NCBI RefSeq assembly: GCF_000283155.1
Contig: NW_004454210.1
Span: forward strand, 1,821,569 to 1,885,568
Source of the DNA: Ceratotherium simum simum
Lineage: Eukaryota; Chordata; Mammalia; Perissodactyla; Rhinocerotidae
Direction of reading: 5' to 3'
Length of the DNA: 64,000 nt
The notes under the pieces are model-generated. The model ran no database searches. It saw nothing but the letters and a program-made list of their open reading frames with translations, and had not been told where the DNA came from. Positions 10,098-22,000 of the stretch are shown here, piece by piece (within the stretch, counting starts at the first letter, position 1; the number at the start of each line of letters is the position of its first letter). The translations under genes were made by a program, and so were the position numbers.

Positions 10098-12436
10098 CAT
10101 CTGAGGCGGATGAAAGGATGTCCTCTGATGGAGTCTGACTGGCGAAGATGGTTGCTGACCCTTCTCTGTCCTAGGCCCCCTCTTAACAAGCTGCTCCACA
10201 GCCCCAGCCTGCCTCCTCTCCCCAGATTCTCTGGCAAGTCTTAGAGAATTATAACACCGCGGCTTTCCTTCTCGTTCTCCCTAAGAAGTCTTTGGGATCG
10301 GAGCAGAGAGATGGTTCCAATTAGGAAACCCAGCAACTATTGTGTGGGGCTGTGCTGTCCCTGTGGACATCCCCAGGACCCCACTTGGTGGCTGGGCAAT
10401 AAGGACTCAGAATGACTCCCCCATGCCCCTCTCAACTCTCGCTCTATACCTGGACAGGAGAAGAGGATGAAAGTGCACAAAAGCTGTCCTGGGGAGGTAG
10501 GGTGGGGGAAGGGAAGACAGTGAGTTCCGGGAGATTCTGGGGCTGTGATCCTGACAGCAGACTCCTCCTGGGGACTCCTGAGGTTGGTGGCTGGGAGGCG
10601 GGTGTTGTGTGAATTTGTTGACAATGATTCTCTAGGTGTATGTGCCTGCCTGTGTGCGTGTGTGTGCTCGGTATCTGCCTGTGCATCTATTTGCATCTCT
10701 ATAAGGCTGTGTCCATCCTTTCAAAGATGGATGTCTCCACGGGTGGGTTCCCCAGAGTCATCTTGCCCATTTCACCACCTCGGGCGGGGCCAGCGCTGTG
10801 TCCTGGGGTCAGGCTAGATTCTTAGGGCTCTTCAAAACAGCAAGGCCTCAACAGTCTCCCCCAGCCCCATTCTTGTTCAGCTTCACCCCAGATGGAGAGT
10901 GAGGTGGCATTGGCCTCACCACTCCTGGTGCCCAGTCCAGAGTTGACTGTCCTGTGAAATGTCCCTGTTGTGAGGATGTGCCCCAGCTCTCTATTTCTTG
11001 GGCCACAGTGGTCCTGACGGGGACTTTGTGAATGTTTGGGCCCCAAGCCGCCTGGAGGGGAAGTCTGAGGGCTCTGGGGCTGGAGTGGAGCCCTTTGGGA
11101 ATCTACAAGAGGGGCTGATCTCCCTCTATGAAAGGAGCTTGAGGGAAGGGGGAGCGGGAATTGCTTCCCCCTGAATCCGTAGTACTACAACTGTCCACTA
11201 GGTGGGGTTCCAGGGCAGAGAGTGAGAATAGAGATGACCCAGCGCTAGCAGCGCGAGACCAGCTTTTAAATCTCCGCCCGCCACAGCAAACTCGGAGGCG
11301 CTCACACAGGGAGGGACAGCACATATGCTCGCACCTTAGACGCTCACACACATTTTCTTCTAGTGAACTCTAAAATAGAACCCATATTGGGTGCAGGGGA
11401 GGTGTTAAAAGGGGAGTCTAGTTTCTTTTACACACACACTATCCTAAACCGAAGGGGGGATATCAAGTCTTCTGCTCTGGGAAGGCTAGAGTGAACGGCA
11501 GAGACAGGGGGCTGGGGGAAACAGGACGCACGGGAGAGGGCGAGCCCGGCACCAGCTAGACGATGTCGGGGTTGGCATGCACACCTCCATGGATCACAGA
11601 CACGCAGGAGGAGAGGCCAGATGACAGACGGATGCACGATGCACAGACACACATACAGCTCCAGAGAGAACACGCAAACCCGCAGACACACCACACAGCT
11701 CCACAGACGTCGGGCCGACCCAGGGACACACACGCGCGCACACACAGGTGTGGCCCAGGGCCACACGCACACCTCGCACAGGCACGCGCGCCGGGCCCTC
11801 TGCGGCCGGCTCGGAGAAGGTGGCCCCGCTCACCGGGCATGCTTATTTACTCATTTGTATCAATGAACGTTTGTACCCGATTCCTCCCGCCTCCGGGTGC
11901 CGGGGCCGCCGCATTTGTCCTCGGCGCGGGACACCCACCGGGATCAGCATCGAGGTTCCTCGGATGCTGCAGGGGGCAGAGGGAACTACAAAGTGAGGGG
12001 GTCTCGAGCGTCCGAGAGGAGGGGCTTCAGGGTCAGCGGCCCGGGACGCGGACAGGGAGAGGGGAACATCGGGGTCTTGTGGGGTAAGAGACATATGGAA
12101 GGGAGGAGAGACCTTGCATCCAAGGTTTGGGGATGTACGGATTGAGGATGGGGGACCTCACCTAGGGGGAATTGGGAGCAGCAAATGGGAGGGTTGAGGG
12201 GTCCCATGAGATAGGAGCCGGAGCGGTTCCGCGGGATAGGAGCTCGGGACCCTAAGCACAGGTTCAGGGGCTTCTGGAGCCCCTCAGTAGAGGGGCAGTC
12301 CGGCCGAGACCTCAGCCGCTGGGGCGACGGCCCACGCGGGACTGCCTGGGGCGGGAGGAGGGGGCCGGGACCCGGGAGGGAGGAAAAGAGGGAGGGAAAT
12401 AGCCTAGCAGCCAAGCGGGCACCGTGCGAGCGCGCA

Positions 12437-12437
<1 letters not shown>
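10098..12437. other. Upstream flank of CYP26B1, no gene seen
   Basis: GC content and CpG density rise steadily toward 12.6 kb. CA-rich alternating tracts lie at about 11,340-11,450 and 11,580-11,790, and a TG-rich tract at 10,632-10,680. Several open frames of 100-175 codons cross the CA-rich DNA on both strands; they are compositional artefacts. The region may hold distal promoter elements. Confidence 0.5.
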
Positions 12438-12438
<1 letters not shown>

Positions 12439-12481
<43 letters not shown>

Positions 12482-12492
12482 CGTGTGTGTGT
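12439..12492 (+). repeat. (TG)n(CG)n(TG)n tract, Z-DNA-prone
   Basis: A long perfect TG run passes into GCGCGCGCGC and back into TGTGTG, about 54 bases of uninterrupted purine-pyrimidine alternation. It sits about 1.2 kb upstream of the TATA-like box and about 150 bases before the assembly gap, so its length may be misassembled. Confidence 0.9.
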
Positions 12493-12560
12493 CTCATCTC
12501 GTCCGTCTGTAGGTGCCGGGCTCAGCGAGACGCCGGCGAGAAGGAAGAGGAGGCGAGAGG

Positions 12561-12577
12561 TGAACTGAGTTTGATCC
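12561..12577 (-). promoter_or_regulatory. Weak DR5-like element near the promoter gap
   Basis: On the minus strand this reads GGATCA AACTC AGTTCA. The second half-site fits RGKTCA and the first has one mismatch; spacing is five. AGTTCA half-sites are used in the known response elements of the paralogue CYP26A1. It lies about 1.3 kb before the start codon. One-mismatch pairs are expected a few times by chance in a window this size. Confidence 0.25.
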
Positions 12578-12601
12578 TGCGGCGGCTACAAGTGGGTCCC
12601 G

Positions 12602-12639
12602 CGCGGGCGGCGGGCGGCGGGCGGCCGGGGCGGGGCGGG
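12602..12639 (+). other. G-quadruplex-prone G-rich block at gap edge
   Basis: At least six runs of three or four G are separated by one to five bases (GGGCGGCGGGCGGCGGG pattern, then GGGG C GGGG C GGG). This meets the usual G3+N1-7 quadruplex rule and runs straight into the unknown bases, which probably explains the gap. Confidence 0.75.
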
Positions 12640-13269
12640 NNNNNNNNNNNNNNNNNNNNNNNNNNNNNNNNNNNNNNNNNNNNNNNNNNNNNNNNNNNNN
12701 NNNNNNNNNNNNNNNNNNNNNNNNNNNNNNNNNNNNNNNNNNNNNNNNNNNNNNNNNNNNNNNNNNNNNNNNNNNNNNNNNNNNNNNNNNNNNNNNNNNN
12801 NNNNNNNNNNNNNNNNNNNNNNNNNNNNNNNNNNNNNNNNNNNNNNNNNNNNNNNNNNNNNNNNNNNNNNNNNNNNNNNNNNNNNNNNNNNNNNNNNNNN
12901 NNNNNNNNNNNNNNNNNNNNNNNNNNNNNNNNNNNNNNNNNNNNNNNNNNNNNNNNNNNNNNNNNNNNNNNNNNNNNNNNNNNNNNNNNNNNNNNNNNNN
13001 NNNNNNNNNNNNNNNNNNNNNNNNNNNNNNNNNNNNNNNNNNNNNNNNNNNNNNNNNNNNNNNNNNNNNNNNNNNNNNNNNNNNNNNNNNNNNNNNNNNN
13101 NNNNNNNNNNNNNNNNNNNNNNNNNNNNNNNNNNNNNNNNNNNNNNNNNNNNNNNNNNNNNNNNNNNNNNNNNNNNNNNNNNNNNNNNNNNNNNNNNNNN
13201 NNNNNNNNNNNNNNNNNNNNNNNNNNNNNNNNNNNNNNNNNNNNNNNNNNNNNNNNNNNNNNNNNNNNN
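12640..13269. other. Assembly gap (630 N) in the promoter CpG island
   Basis: Unknown bases only. Both edges are extremely GC-rich and CpG-rich, so the missing DNA is probably part of the CYP26B1 CpG island, 0.65-1.28 kb upstream of the start codon. Open frames translated through the N run are meaningless. Confidence 0.98.
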
Positions 13270-13632
13270 GCGCGCCGCCCGCCCGGGGCTGCCCAGGGAC
13301 GCTGGGCTCGGGCCTCTCCACTCGCCGCGGCCGGGGAGCCCTCCCCCTCGCCCCCAAAGTTTCTGGGTTCGTTGGAATCTTTGGATTCAGGATTTTTTCC
13401 TTTTTGTTTTTCACCTAGGAATTTGAGGGGAAAACTTTTGACAAATCGACCGCACTTTCTCTCCGCTAGCTCTCTGTCCCCCTTCTTTTTTTCGAGCAGG
13501 GGAAGGGGCTTACGAGAGAGGCTCCCGCTGGACAAAGTTTTCCAAAGTTTTCCGAGTGTGATGGTTGCGGGGAGAGCTAACCCACCGGCTTGATTCACGG
13601 CTTCCTCTCGCCACCCCTCGAGCAGCCCCTAA

Positions 13633-14412
<780 letters not shown>

Positions 14413-15739
14413 TAGGGGCTCCCCGCGCGGCGCGAGCCCGAGGGGGCGTCCGGTCGTGAGCCGCTTTCGTCTCCCCTTCGCGCTCCAGGCCCCAGTTGCC
14501 GTCGGCTTCCTGGGCTTTGGCAGCGTCACTGGGACCCGAAAACTGAGTCGGGGAGAGGAGGAGGGGGCCAGTGGCAGCCAGAATTGCCCCTTTAAGACCC
14601 GGACTGTGTTCCCTCCGCCTCGTCGGCTGCGCCAGGTACAACGGCCCTGGTCCACGGTCCGAGACAGTGTGTGTGTTTTGTGGTGCGGAAGGAAGGAGGT
14701 AACCAAGGGAAAATGAGAAGCCTGAAACCCGTGGGTTCTCGGCTTTCGGGGAAAAGGGTCTATTTACTTATTGGGTGGGGACAGTGTTAACAGGGGAGAG
14801 AAACTGTTGGTGCATGTGAGATCCATAGAGTTCGTATGTGTTTGTTGTTAGCCGCGCACAGCCCCACACTGCTAGTGATAATGGGGAGATTAACCTGGAA
14901 TTAACCTCCCCAAGTGCTAGACAATCGCTTTTGCAATTTGATACACACCAAGATTTGTCTTTTGGTGGGGAGATGCCTCTGGGTTAACCGCGGGAGGTGT
15001 GTTATGCGCGCGTGTGCACGCGTGTTTGTTCGGAGGATGCTGATGGGAATTAGGGGAAGGATGGATGTCCTGAAACAGATAACCGCGGCACAGGAGAGGT
15101 GAGGCGGGAAGTGAACGTAGAGACCTATGGGTTTTGAAGTGCGAAAGCTTGGCTTGAAATTCACAGACGCGTGCAGTTCGCGCACACACATACACCCCGC
15201 CCGGACCCGCCCCGCGCCAAATGACAGCGAAGCGGGGGCGGGGAGGGGGACGCGAGATCCCCGTGCCCTGTAGTCTTCCCAAGTCCTGGAGTCAGCCCAT
15301 CTCTTTTTGGGGTGGTTCGTGCAACGGTCCAATGGGACTAGCCCCTCCCCTCCTTAAAGAAATCCCCAGAACCTCTCCCGTGCCCCCACACTTAAGGGTT
15401 AACTCCAGCGGTGGTCTAGGCTTTTGGCTGAGATTTTAGGAAGAAAAAAACTCACATGGGCATCGGTCCTGCCTTGTTAGAGCCAATCTGCGGAATCCGC
15501 TGTCTGTCACCGCCCCCTCTCCCCCTTTTTCCTGACCTTTCTCTACCACCTCCAAGGTCCCCCTGACCTTTTCTCCGAATCCCACAAGGGCCCCTGGGGC
15601 TCCAGGTCCAGCCCGCACAGAAGATGGGGTGGGGGTAGGGGGAGCAGGCCTCCGCCTCCGCATCCATCTGCCCCGGGGCCCTAGACTCCGAGGTGGGAGG
15701 GAAATGGGGGATGCCTGTAGAGGAGCGCTGAAGGGGTTA

Positions 15740-16010
15740 ATGGGAGCCCTCTGAATCCCAGCTTTATTTTTTCGGAGTCATTTATCAGATTTTACGGGGG
15801 GACCTCCAAGGGCTCTCCGTTTCCACCGTGCGCCATCTAAACAGAGCCCAGGGCTAAAAATACAACATTTTTGTATAAATTGGACTCGCGGCCCTAGCGG
15901 CCGCCCCTATGAAAGTCCTCTTTGTGAAGACCGTGGAAACGGCGGACAAATAACTCTTTATTAATGCCACAAAAAACGCACTTTAATTATAGTTAGGCAG
16001 ATCAGAGGCG
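15740..16010. promoter_or_regulatory. AT-rich homeodomain-motif cluster in intron 1 (candidate enhancer)
   Basis: A 270-base AT-rich island within CpG-rich intron. It contains TTTATCAG (GATA-like), TTTTACGG (posterior-HOX-like), TACAACATTTTTGTA (imperfect palindrome), TATAAATTGG, TTTATTAATG and TTTAATTATAG (homeodomain cores). The density of developmental-factor words and the abrupt composition change suggest a conserved regulatory element. Conservation could not be tested. Confidence 0.35.
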
Positions 16011-16239
16011 GGGTGGGGGGCGGCGAGAGAGAGGCGGCGGCGACCTCGGAAAATTCACAGCGCAACTTTTGTGTCGAAAGAAAAGAAAAACAGAGGAACA
16101 GAAGGAGAGGAGAGACAGAGAGTCAGACGGAGCGAGGGAGACGGGTATAGCAGACGGAGGGAGGGAACCCCGCTCCTCACCCCCCCTTTGTCGCACCTCC
16201 ACCCTCGCCTAGATTTCTCTTAAAGGGGTAGACGCCGTC

Positions 16240-17520
16240 TAGAACGGCGGCAGGGTGGGGGGAGCTCTCCCTGCCCCGCCAACCTGGGAGCGGGGCGGCG
16301 TCCCCCGCGGCCCAGCCCCCCTCCTGGAGGCGCGGGCGCTCCGGGCTCGCTCCCTGTCGCGCGCCGGGGCCGGAGGCGCATGTGGAAAAGTGATTAGGGC
16401 TCCGGGTTCTGCAGAGTCACTTTTCGGCAGTGCTGATGTGTGTACACCTCTAGCGGGAGAATACTTTTCCGTGGAAGAAAGGAAAGTGAGGAGGGGGACC
16501 AACCCGGGAAAAGGGGAAGCCGAGTTGTCCCTTTGGGGGTGCATGACCCCGGAGGTCTGGAGCCCGCATCCGCACGTCTGTTGGCGGGCTGGCGGACGGC
16601 TGGACAGGTGGCGCCCCTCCCCTTCTCACCCGGCACTGCCCTGGCAGGAGAAGAGTTAAAGTGGGGTGGGGTGGCGATCGCCTACGTCAAAGGTGAGCGG
16701 GACGCCCCTGCCCCCGCCCCTCGGAGGTCCCCTCGGTTTCCGGTACCCGCGCTGGGCCAGCTCAGCCAGCACCTTGGAGCGCCCGGCCCGCGCCGGGGCC
16801 TAGCCATCCCCGGCTCGCGCCGCCGCTGCTGCCGCCGGGGATCCGGTTACCTGTGACTGCCGCCCCGCCCGGCCCCGCCCCGCCCCGCGGGGAGCGCCTT
16901 CCTCCGCGCTCCAGTTCCAAACTCCAGGGCGGCGGCGAAAGTCCTTCTCAGTAATTTCCAGGGCAAACTGCATTAGGAAAATCGCGGCTCTCGGCCCGTG
17001 ACCCTACCCCGCAGAGCCCTCAGAGGGCCGCCGGGTCCCTTCGCGGCCCACTCCTGAGAACGGAGGAAACCCCAGCCCCCAGCTGTAGTGACTGCCTCCG
17101 GGCACGGACCGCTCAACGCTATAAATAATCTTTGGCCTGCGGCCACCCCGCGGGGTCTCGCCAGCCCGTGGCCGGGAGCCTGGAAATATTTATTCCGAGA
17201 GGCTCCGGAGCGCGAGGCGGGGGAGGGGGGGGCGGAGGCTCTAGCTTCGGTCCCGCCGTCCGGGATACCTTTTCCCTCCCGCAAGTCATTTCTAAAAAAC
17301 AGCCTCCCGCGGGGTGCCCCTGGGCCTCCCGCCTTCTTGCATTATTTATTATCCTCTAGGCCCTACTTCTCAGTTCTTGTGCATGCGATGAAAAATAAAA
17401 CCTACGTGCGTGTTTGTGTGTGTGTTGAGGGGGCAGGGGACTGCAGCCCCGGGAGGGGTCCTCCGCCCTTTCGCCGCGGGCCCCCGCGGCTGGGCCTCCG
17501 GGACGTCCCATCTGTAGATG
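16240..17520. promoter_or_regulatory. Second CpG-rich block, intron 1
   Basis: Dense CpG and GC-box words continue up to exon 2, with strings of CCCCGCCC near 16,860-16,895. It may be an intragenic extension of the promoter CpG island. Limits judged by eye. Confidence 0.5.
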
Positions 17521-17530
17521 TGCGCCCTGA

Positions 17531-17797
<267 letters not shown>

Positions 17798-19010
17798 TAA
17801 GAGCCCCGAAACCGTGCTCTGACCCTCTTCTTCCGTGCACCCCCTCGGGGTAAGGAGTTCGTGGAGCCCTGGGAACGTTCCCACCCGAATCTGGGCCCCC
17901 ATTTGCACAGCATGCTGGAGGATCTCCGCAATTCTTTGCATCAAGGGCCTGCACAGGCCTCCGGGTCTGCCTTCTTGCTGGCCCACTGCGCCGTGCGCAC
18001 TACCAGGCCCAAAAGGTGGCTTTTTAGGGGGGTGGTTTGGATAGAGCGTTTAAACGTCTGGGGACTGGGGCGTCCAGTCGCCGTGCTCCACAAAACTGGA
18101 AAGAGAATAGGGCGGTCAGTGGTCCGCGCTCCCCTTTTCGTCGTGTTTCCCCCGGGAATTCCGAGGACTAGAGACGGATGATTCTAAAATCAAACCTAGC
18201 TTTCCTGCCACAGGTTGCTTTAATGGCGACGCGGCCAGGCGCGGGCGGGCAGGGGGCACCTTGTGGGCAGCGTTTGCAGGGCCTTGCCTGGGAGGGGTGA
18301 GGTGAAATATGGGCCACTGTGCGCACGGATCTGGATGGTGGGGGAAGGGCGAGGGGTGGGAGAACAGCCCAGGCGCGGCGGGAGATCAAAGCGCACCTAC
18401 CCCCTCCCATAAAGAGGAAGAGAAAGTGGGTGTTTATCCTGTGGATTTCCCGAGCGCCTGGAAGAGGCGCGGAGGAGGCGAGCCAGCGCGCACGGAGCGA
18501 GCCTCCCCGCCCCCTCCCAGGGCTGCGCCGCCGCCGCTGCCGCCGCAGCTCCGAGCGCGGGCGGCACGTGCTGTTTGAACTGCAATAACCCGAAAGCTGA
18601 GCCGCCGGCGGGCGGGGCGCCGGCCTGCAGGCTTCAAGCGGCCAGAGGAGGTGCTGCACGACATCCCCTCCCTCCCTTTTTCCATTGGGTCAGAGGACTC
18701 ACCCAGGTTTGAAACCTAAAGGAAAGAGAGAGGCAGCCTCTGATCTCCAGGAGGAGTGGCCGAGTCCGGGAAAAGGGTAGGGGCAGTGGTGGGCAGCCCC
18801 CTCCACCGGAAATCTGTGTGTGAGGTGGTCTTGGTGAACGTAGGAATTTATCTTACAGTATTTGATGTCTTCTGAACTGCCTGCGAAGAGTAATTTTTCC
18901 GTAGCAGACAAAAGGAGGAAAAACCAGAGACTAACCCACTTCCCCCAATAAAGCATATATTTCGGGGTCTAGAAGGGGGCTCTTAAAGCCGTCTCCCCCA
19001 TCTGCCTCAC

Positions 19011-19048
19011 GGGAGCAGGAAGCAGCTAAGGGAGCAGGAAGCAGCTAA
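19011..19048 (+). repeat. Perfect 2 x 19-bp tandem duplication
   Basis: GGGAGCAGGAAGCAGCTAA occurs twice head to tail with no difference, so the duplication is probably recent. It lies in intron 2, and I see no splice or coding consequence. Confidence 0.95.
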
Positions 19049-22000
19049 CGCGCCCCGCCACAGGAGCAGATGGGGTGGGGTTCTGGGGAGTGGCTGGGTG
19101 GGGGCTCTAGGCTCAGGAATGGGGGCTTCTCAAATGTGTCGTGCACTTCTTTTTTCCTTAGTGACTCCACCAAAAGCCCAATCCAAAGAGTGAGGAGCCT
19201 GAGACTCAGAAGCCCAGCTCCAAAGAATATGACTCCTTCCTCATTTTGTCCTTATAGAGGCTTTGACAAGAAAGCAGTTATTGTCCCCTTCTGACAGAAG
19301 GGGCTGTTGCCAGAAGCTGGGGACTGGGGATGGGGAGGGGGGCACTGGGAGGAAGAAGAAGACTTGGTGGAGGCAGAGTGCAGAGGGCTTTTGGTTGGGG
19401 CTGTTGCCTTGCCGTTCCACCTACCCTCTGTTTGACTTGGTGAAGTGGCCTTGGGCCTCCAGGTGGGGAGGGTCTGCCTAGAAAGCCCAAAGATTTTGGT
19501 GTACATTGTCCATTTGGGAGGAGGGGAGGAAGGAAGGACAGGGGTAGGGCCGGGGTGGTGGCAGAAACTGAGGACCACAGATGAGGCAGTGATGGTCTCC
19601 CTCTTCCAGGCACCCTTGCCCTCTAGCTCCTTAGGGATGAGGAGCAGCCAGAAAGCAGTTCATCCTGACCAAGGCTTGGAAACCCGATGCAGGGTCCCTC
19701 TGTATGTGTGTACTGGTTATGTGCTTGCTATGTAGCATGTGGATGGGTCCTATGGTAAATGGGGGGACAAAAGGGTCCTTCCCCCAAATCTTGCTAATTG
19801 ATGTTCCATAAGCTTAGGTTTACTGAGCTAAATAGAACGCCTTGAGTTAGGTACAAATGTAGAAGCGGAAACTTGGTCCTCACCTCAGGAGGTGGAGTCT
19901 AGCTGGAGGGACGAGAGGAGAATACTCAGGGGCACATGTTGGTCCTGGAGAGAATGGCCAGCCTGCTGGACCCAGTCTGGCCAGGGTGGGGGCTGCCATG
20001 GGCCACTCACACTGCCTTATGCAGCCCCCGCTACAGTCAGGGACCTGGCTGGAGAGCAGGCTGCTGGACGAGGCCCGGCCTGGTTAGGATGTACTCGCGG
20101 GAAGTGGGGCCCAGGTGTGCTGGGGCCTGGCTGGCAGGAAACTAGAGCGTCACTCTTTCCATTGGGGCTGGTGGTCCACCCCTTCTCTGGGAGGTCCGAC
20201 CAGATGTGCTGGGAAGGGGCTCCTCGTGGCCATTGCTGCACTCCAGCTGTGTGCCCCGGCTGCCATGGTGGTCTGGGGCCAAGAGGGGTGGGGTTGCCAG
20301 GGAGAAAGTCCGGAAAGTCTTGCCCTACCTAACAGAGTCCTCTCTGGAAGCCAGGCCGGTATCCCTATAGCCACCACCTCAGACTCTGTTTCTCCTTCTT
20401 TGTTACCCCTCCCCACCCGGGGCCTGGGGTGGCCCTGATGGGTGAGGGAGGGCCCCCATCCCTCTTTGTGGGCAGAGAGCCAGGGTATTGCCCTAGAACG
20501 GTGCATGGAGTCTGGTAGAGAAGCCTGGGGGGAGGGTTGTCAGAGATACGGAGGAGTTGGGAGTAGTTCTGGAAGCCTCAGTGCCCAGCCCCCGACACAG
20601 GATCAGGCATTTCCTCCTCTTCTTCAGACACAGGGCTGGACCTCTTTGCACCAAAGGGCCAGTAGCTTCAGGGCACCTCAGACAGTGGCCTTGAGATTCT
20701 GTTGGGGAACTTGGAGAGCATCCCAGAGGATGCACTTAGCCTTGGAGCCCTGGACTGGGGAGACTCCAGGCGTGGTCTTCTTGCCCCTCCTATCCAGACC
20801 CCTGGCTACAGGACCTTCTGTGCCCAAGGCTGAGGTGGGGAAGTGGCTCCCCAGGCTTTGGAGGCAGGGATTAAGAAGGCTTGCCTGCCCACCCACCACC
20901 CCTCACTGGCCTGGCCTTTGGACTCTGTCCTGGGTGGGGTGGAGCTCAGGCTCAGGGTCACTGCACTCCTCTCAGGAACCCTGTGCGTCCTGGGGGTTTT
21001 TATGGAGATGGAGATGCCAGGAGGTGCCTGAGCAGGAGGTCAGAGCCAGGAGGGCCTGGGGTCTGGGGGAGGCCAGCCCAGACCAGCTGTAGGTGGCCTT
21101 TGGATGAGTGCACAGCCTCTGGCTGCAAAGTCCACCAAGCTCAGCTCAGGGCAGAAGTTCCCACCTGCATTGGATGGGAAGGCGGGTGGCACGGCCAGGC
21201 AGCCCTGCTACTGGGAGCTCTGCCAGGGGGCATGGGCACAGAGCCTTTGTTCTGAAGTCCTTCACCCAAAAGTTACTGTAGCACCAGCTCGTGGGCGCAG
21301 GGGCTGCTGAGGGGGCGGGTGGAAGGAGTGGATCTCTCTGAAGGTCAGCGGGGGAGGGAGCCCACGGCCAGCCGCCAGGGTGCCTGGGAGTGGGCGCCTC
21401 CCTCTGCATGCCCTTGTGCCAGGCAGTGGGGTGGACGGGTGGGCTGGCTGGGCCTGGGGGCCACCCCCTCCCATTTCCCTCCTTTCTGTGTCCTTCTCCC
21501 AGGGCGGGGAGGGTTCCAAGACTGTGATGCTGATGTGTTTGCTCACTCTCCCAGGCTGGGGAGACAACTGTGGCCTTGGCAGGGAGGCTGGGCTGGGGTC
21601 TGCTCTGGCCCGGAGCCCCAGGTCAGTTGTATCTGTTCCCGGTTCCCCAGGCTGAAGGGCAGGGGTTGGGGCTGTGCCTCCAGGGGCCGAGAAATGCTGA
21701 GGGCAAACTAGAGTGGCCAGAACAACTGGCCTTACCCTTAGAACAAACTTGGGCCATAGAGGAGGGTCCCTTCAGGCCTCTTAGATAAATTCAGAGCCCC
21801 CCAGCAGTGGTAGAGGGCGGCTCGCTGGGGTTTGGAGTGGTGGGTGTGGCCAGTCACGTCCTGGACTGTGACCTTGGGAGGGCCCTTCCCCCTTTGGGCC
21901 TCAGCTTTCCGAAGGGGGTTCGCTATGGCTGGAAGAGGGAAAAGAGGGAAAAAAGGAATGGGCAAACCTTTCCAGATTCTATGGCTCAGCAGGTATCTGC

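Noticed and set aside
11563..12087. 174-codon open frame upstream of the gap
   Set aside because: Begins in CA-repeat DNA (His/Thr/Arg-rich), continues into CpG-island sequence, and has opposing frames of similar length.
12424..13598. Open frames of 300-390 codons on both strands
   Set aside because: They are translated through the 630-base N gap, so most residues are unknown. The rest is TG-repeat or CpG-island composition.
18947..18952. AATAAA in intron 2 as an intronic polyadenylation site
   Set aside because: No strong downstream GT-rich element and no reason to expect a truncated transcript.
20442..21092. 216-codon plus-strand open frame in intron 2
   Set aside because: Trp/Gly/Ser-rich translation of stop-poor GC-rich DNA. 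No domain or exon signals connect it to CYP26B1.
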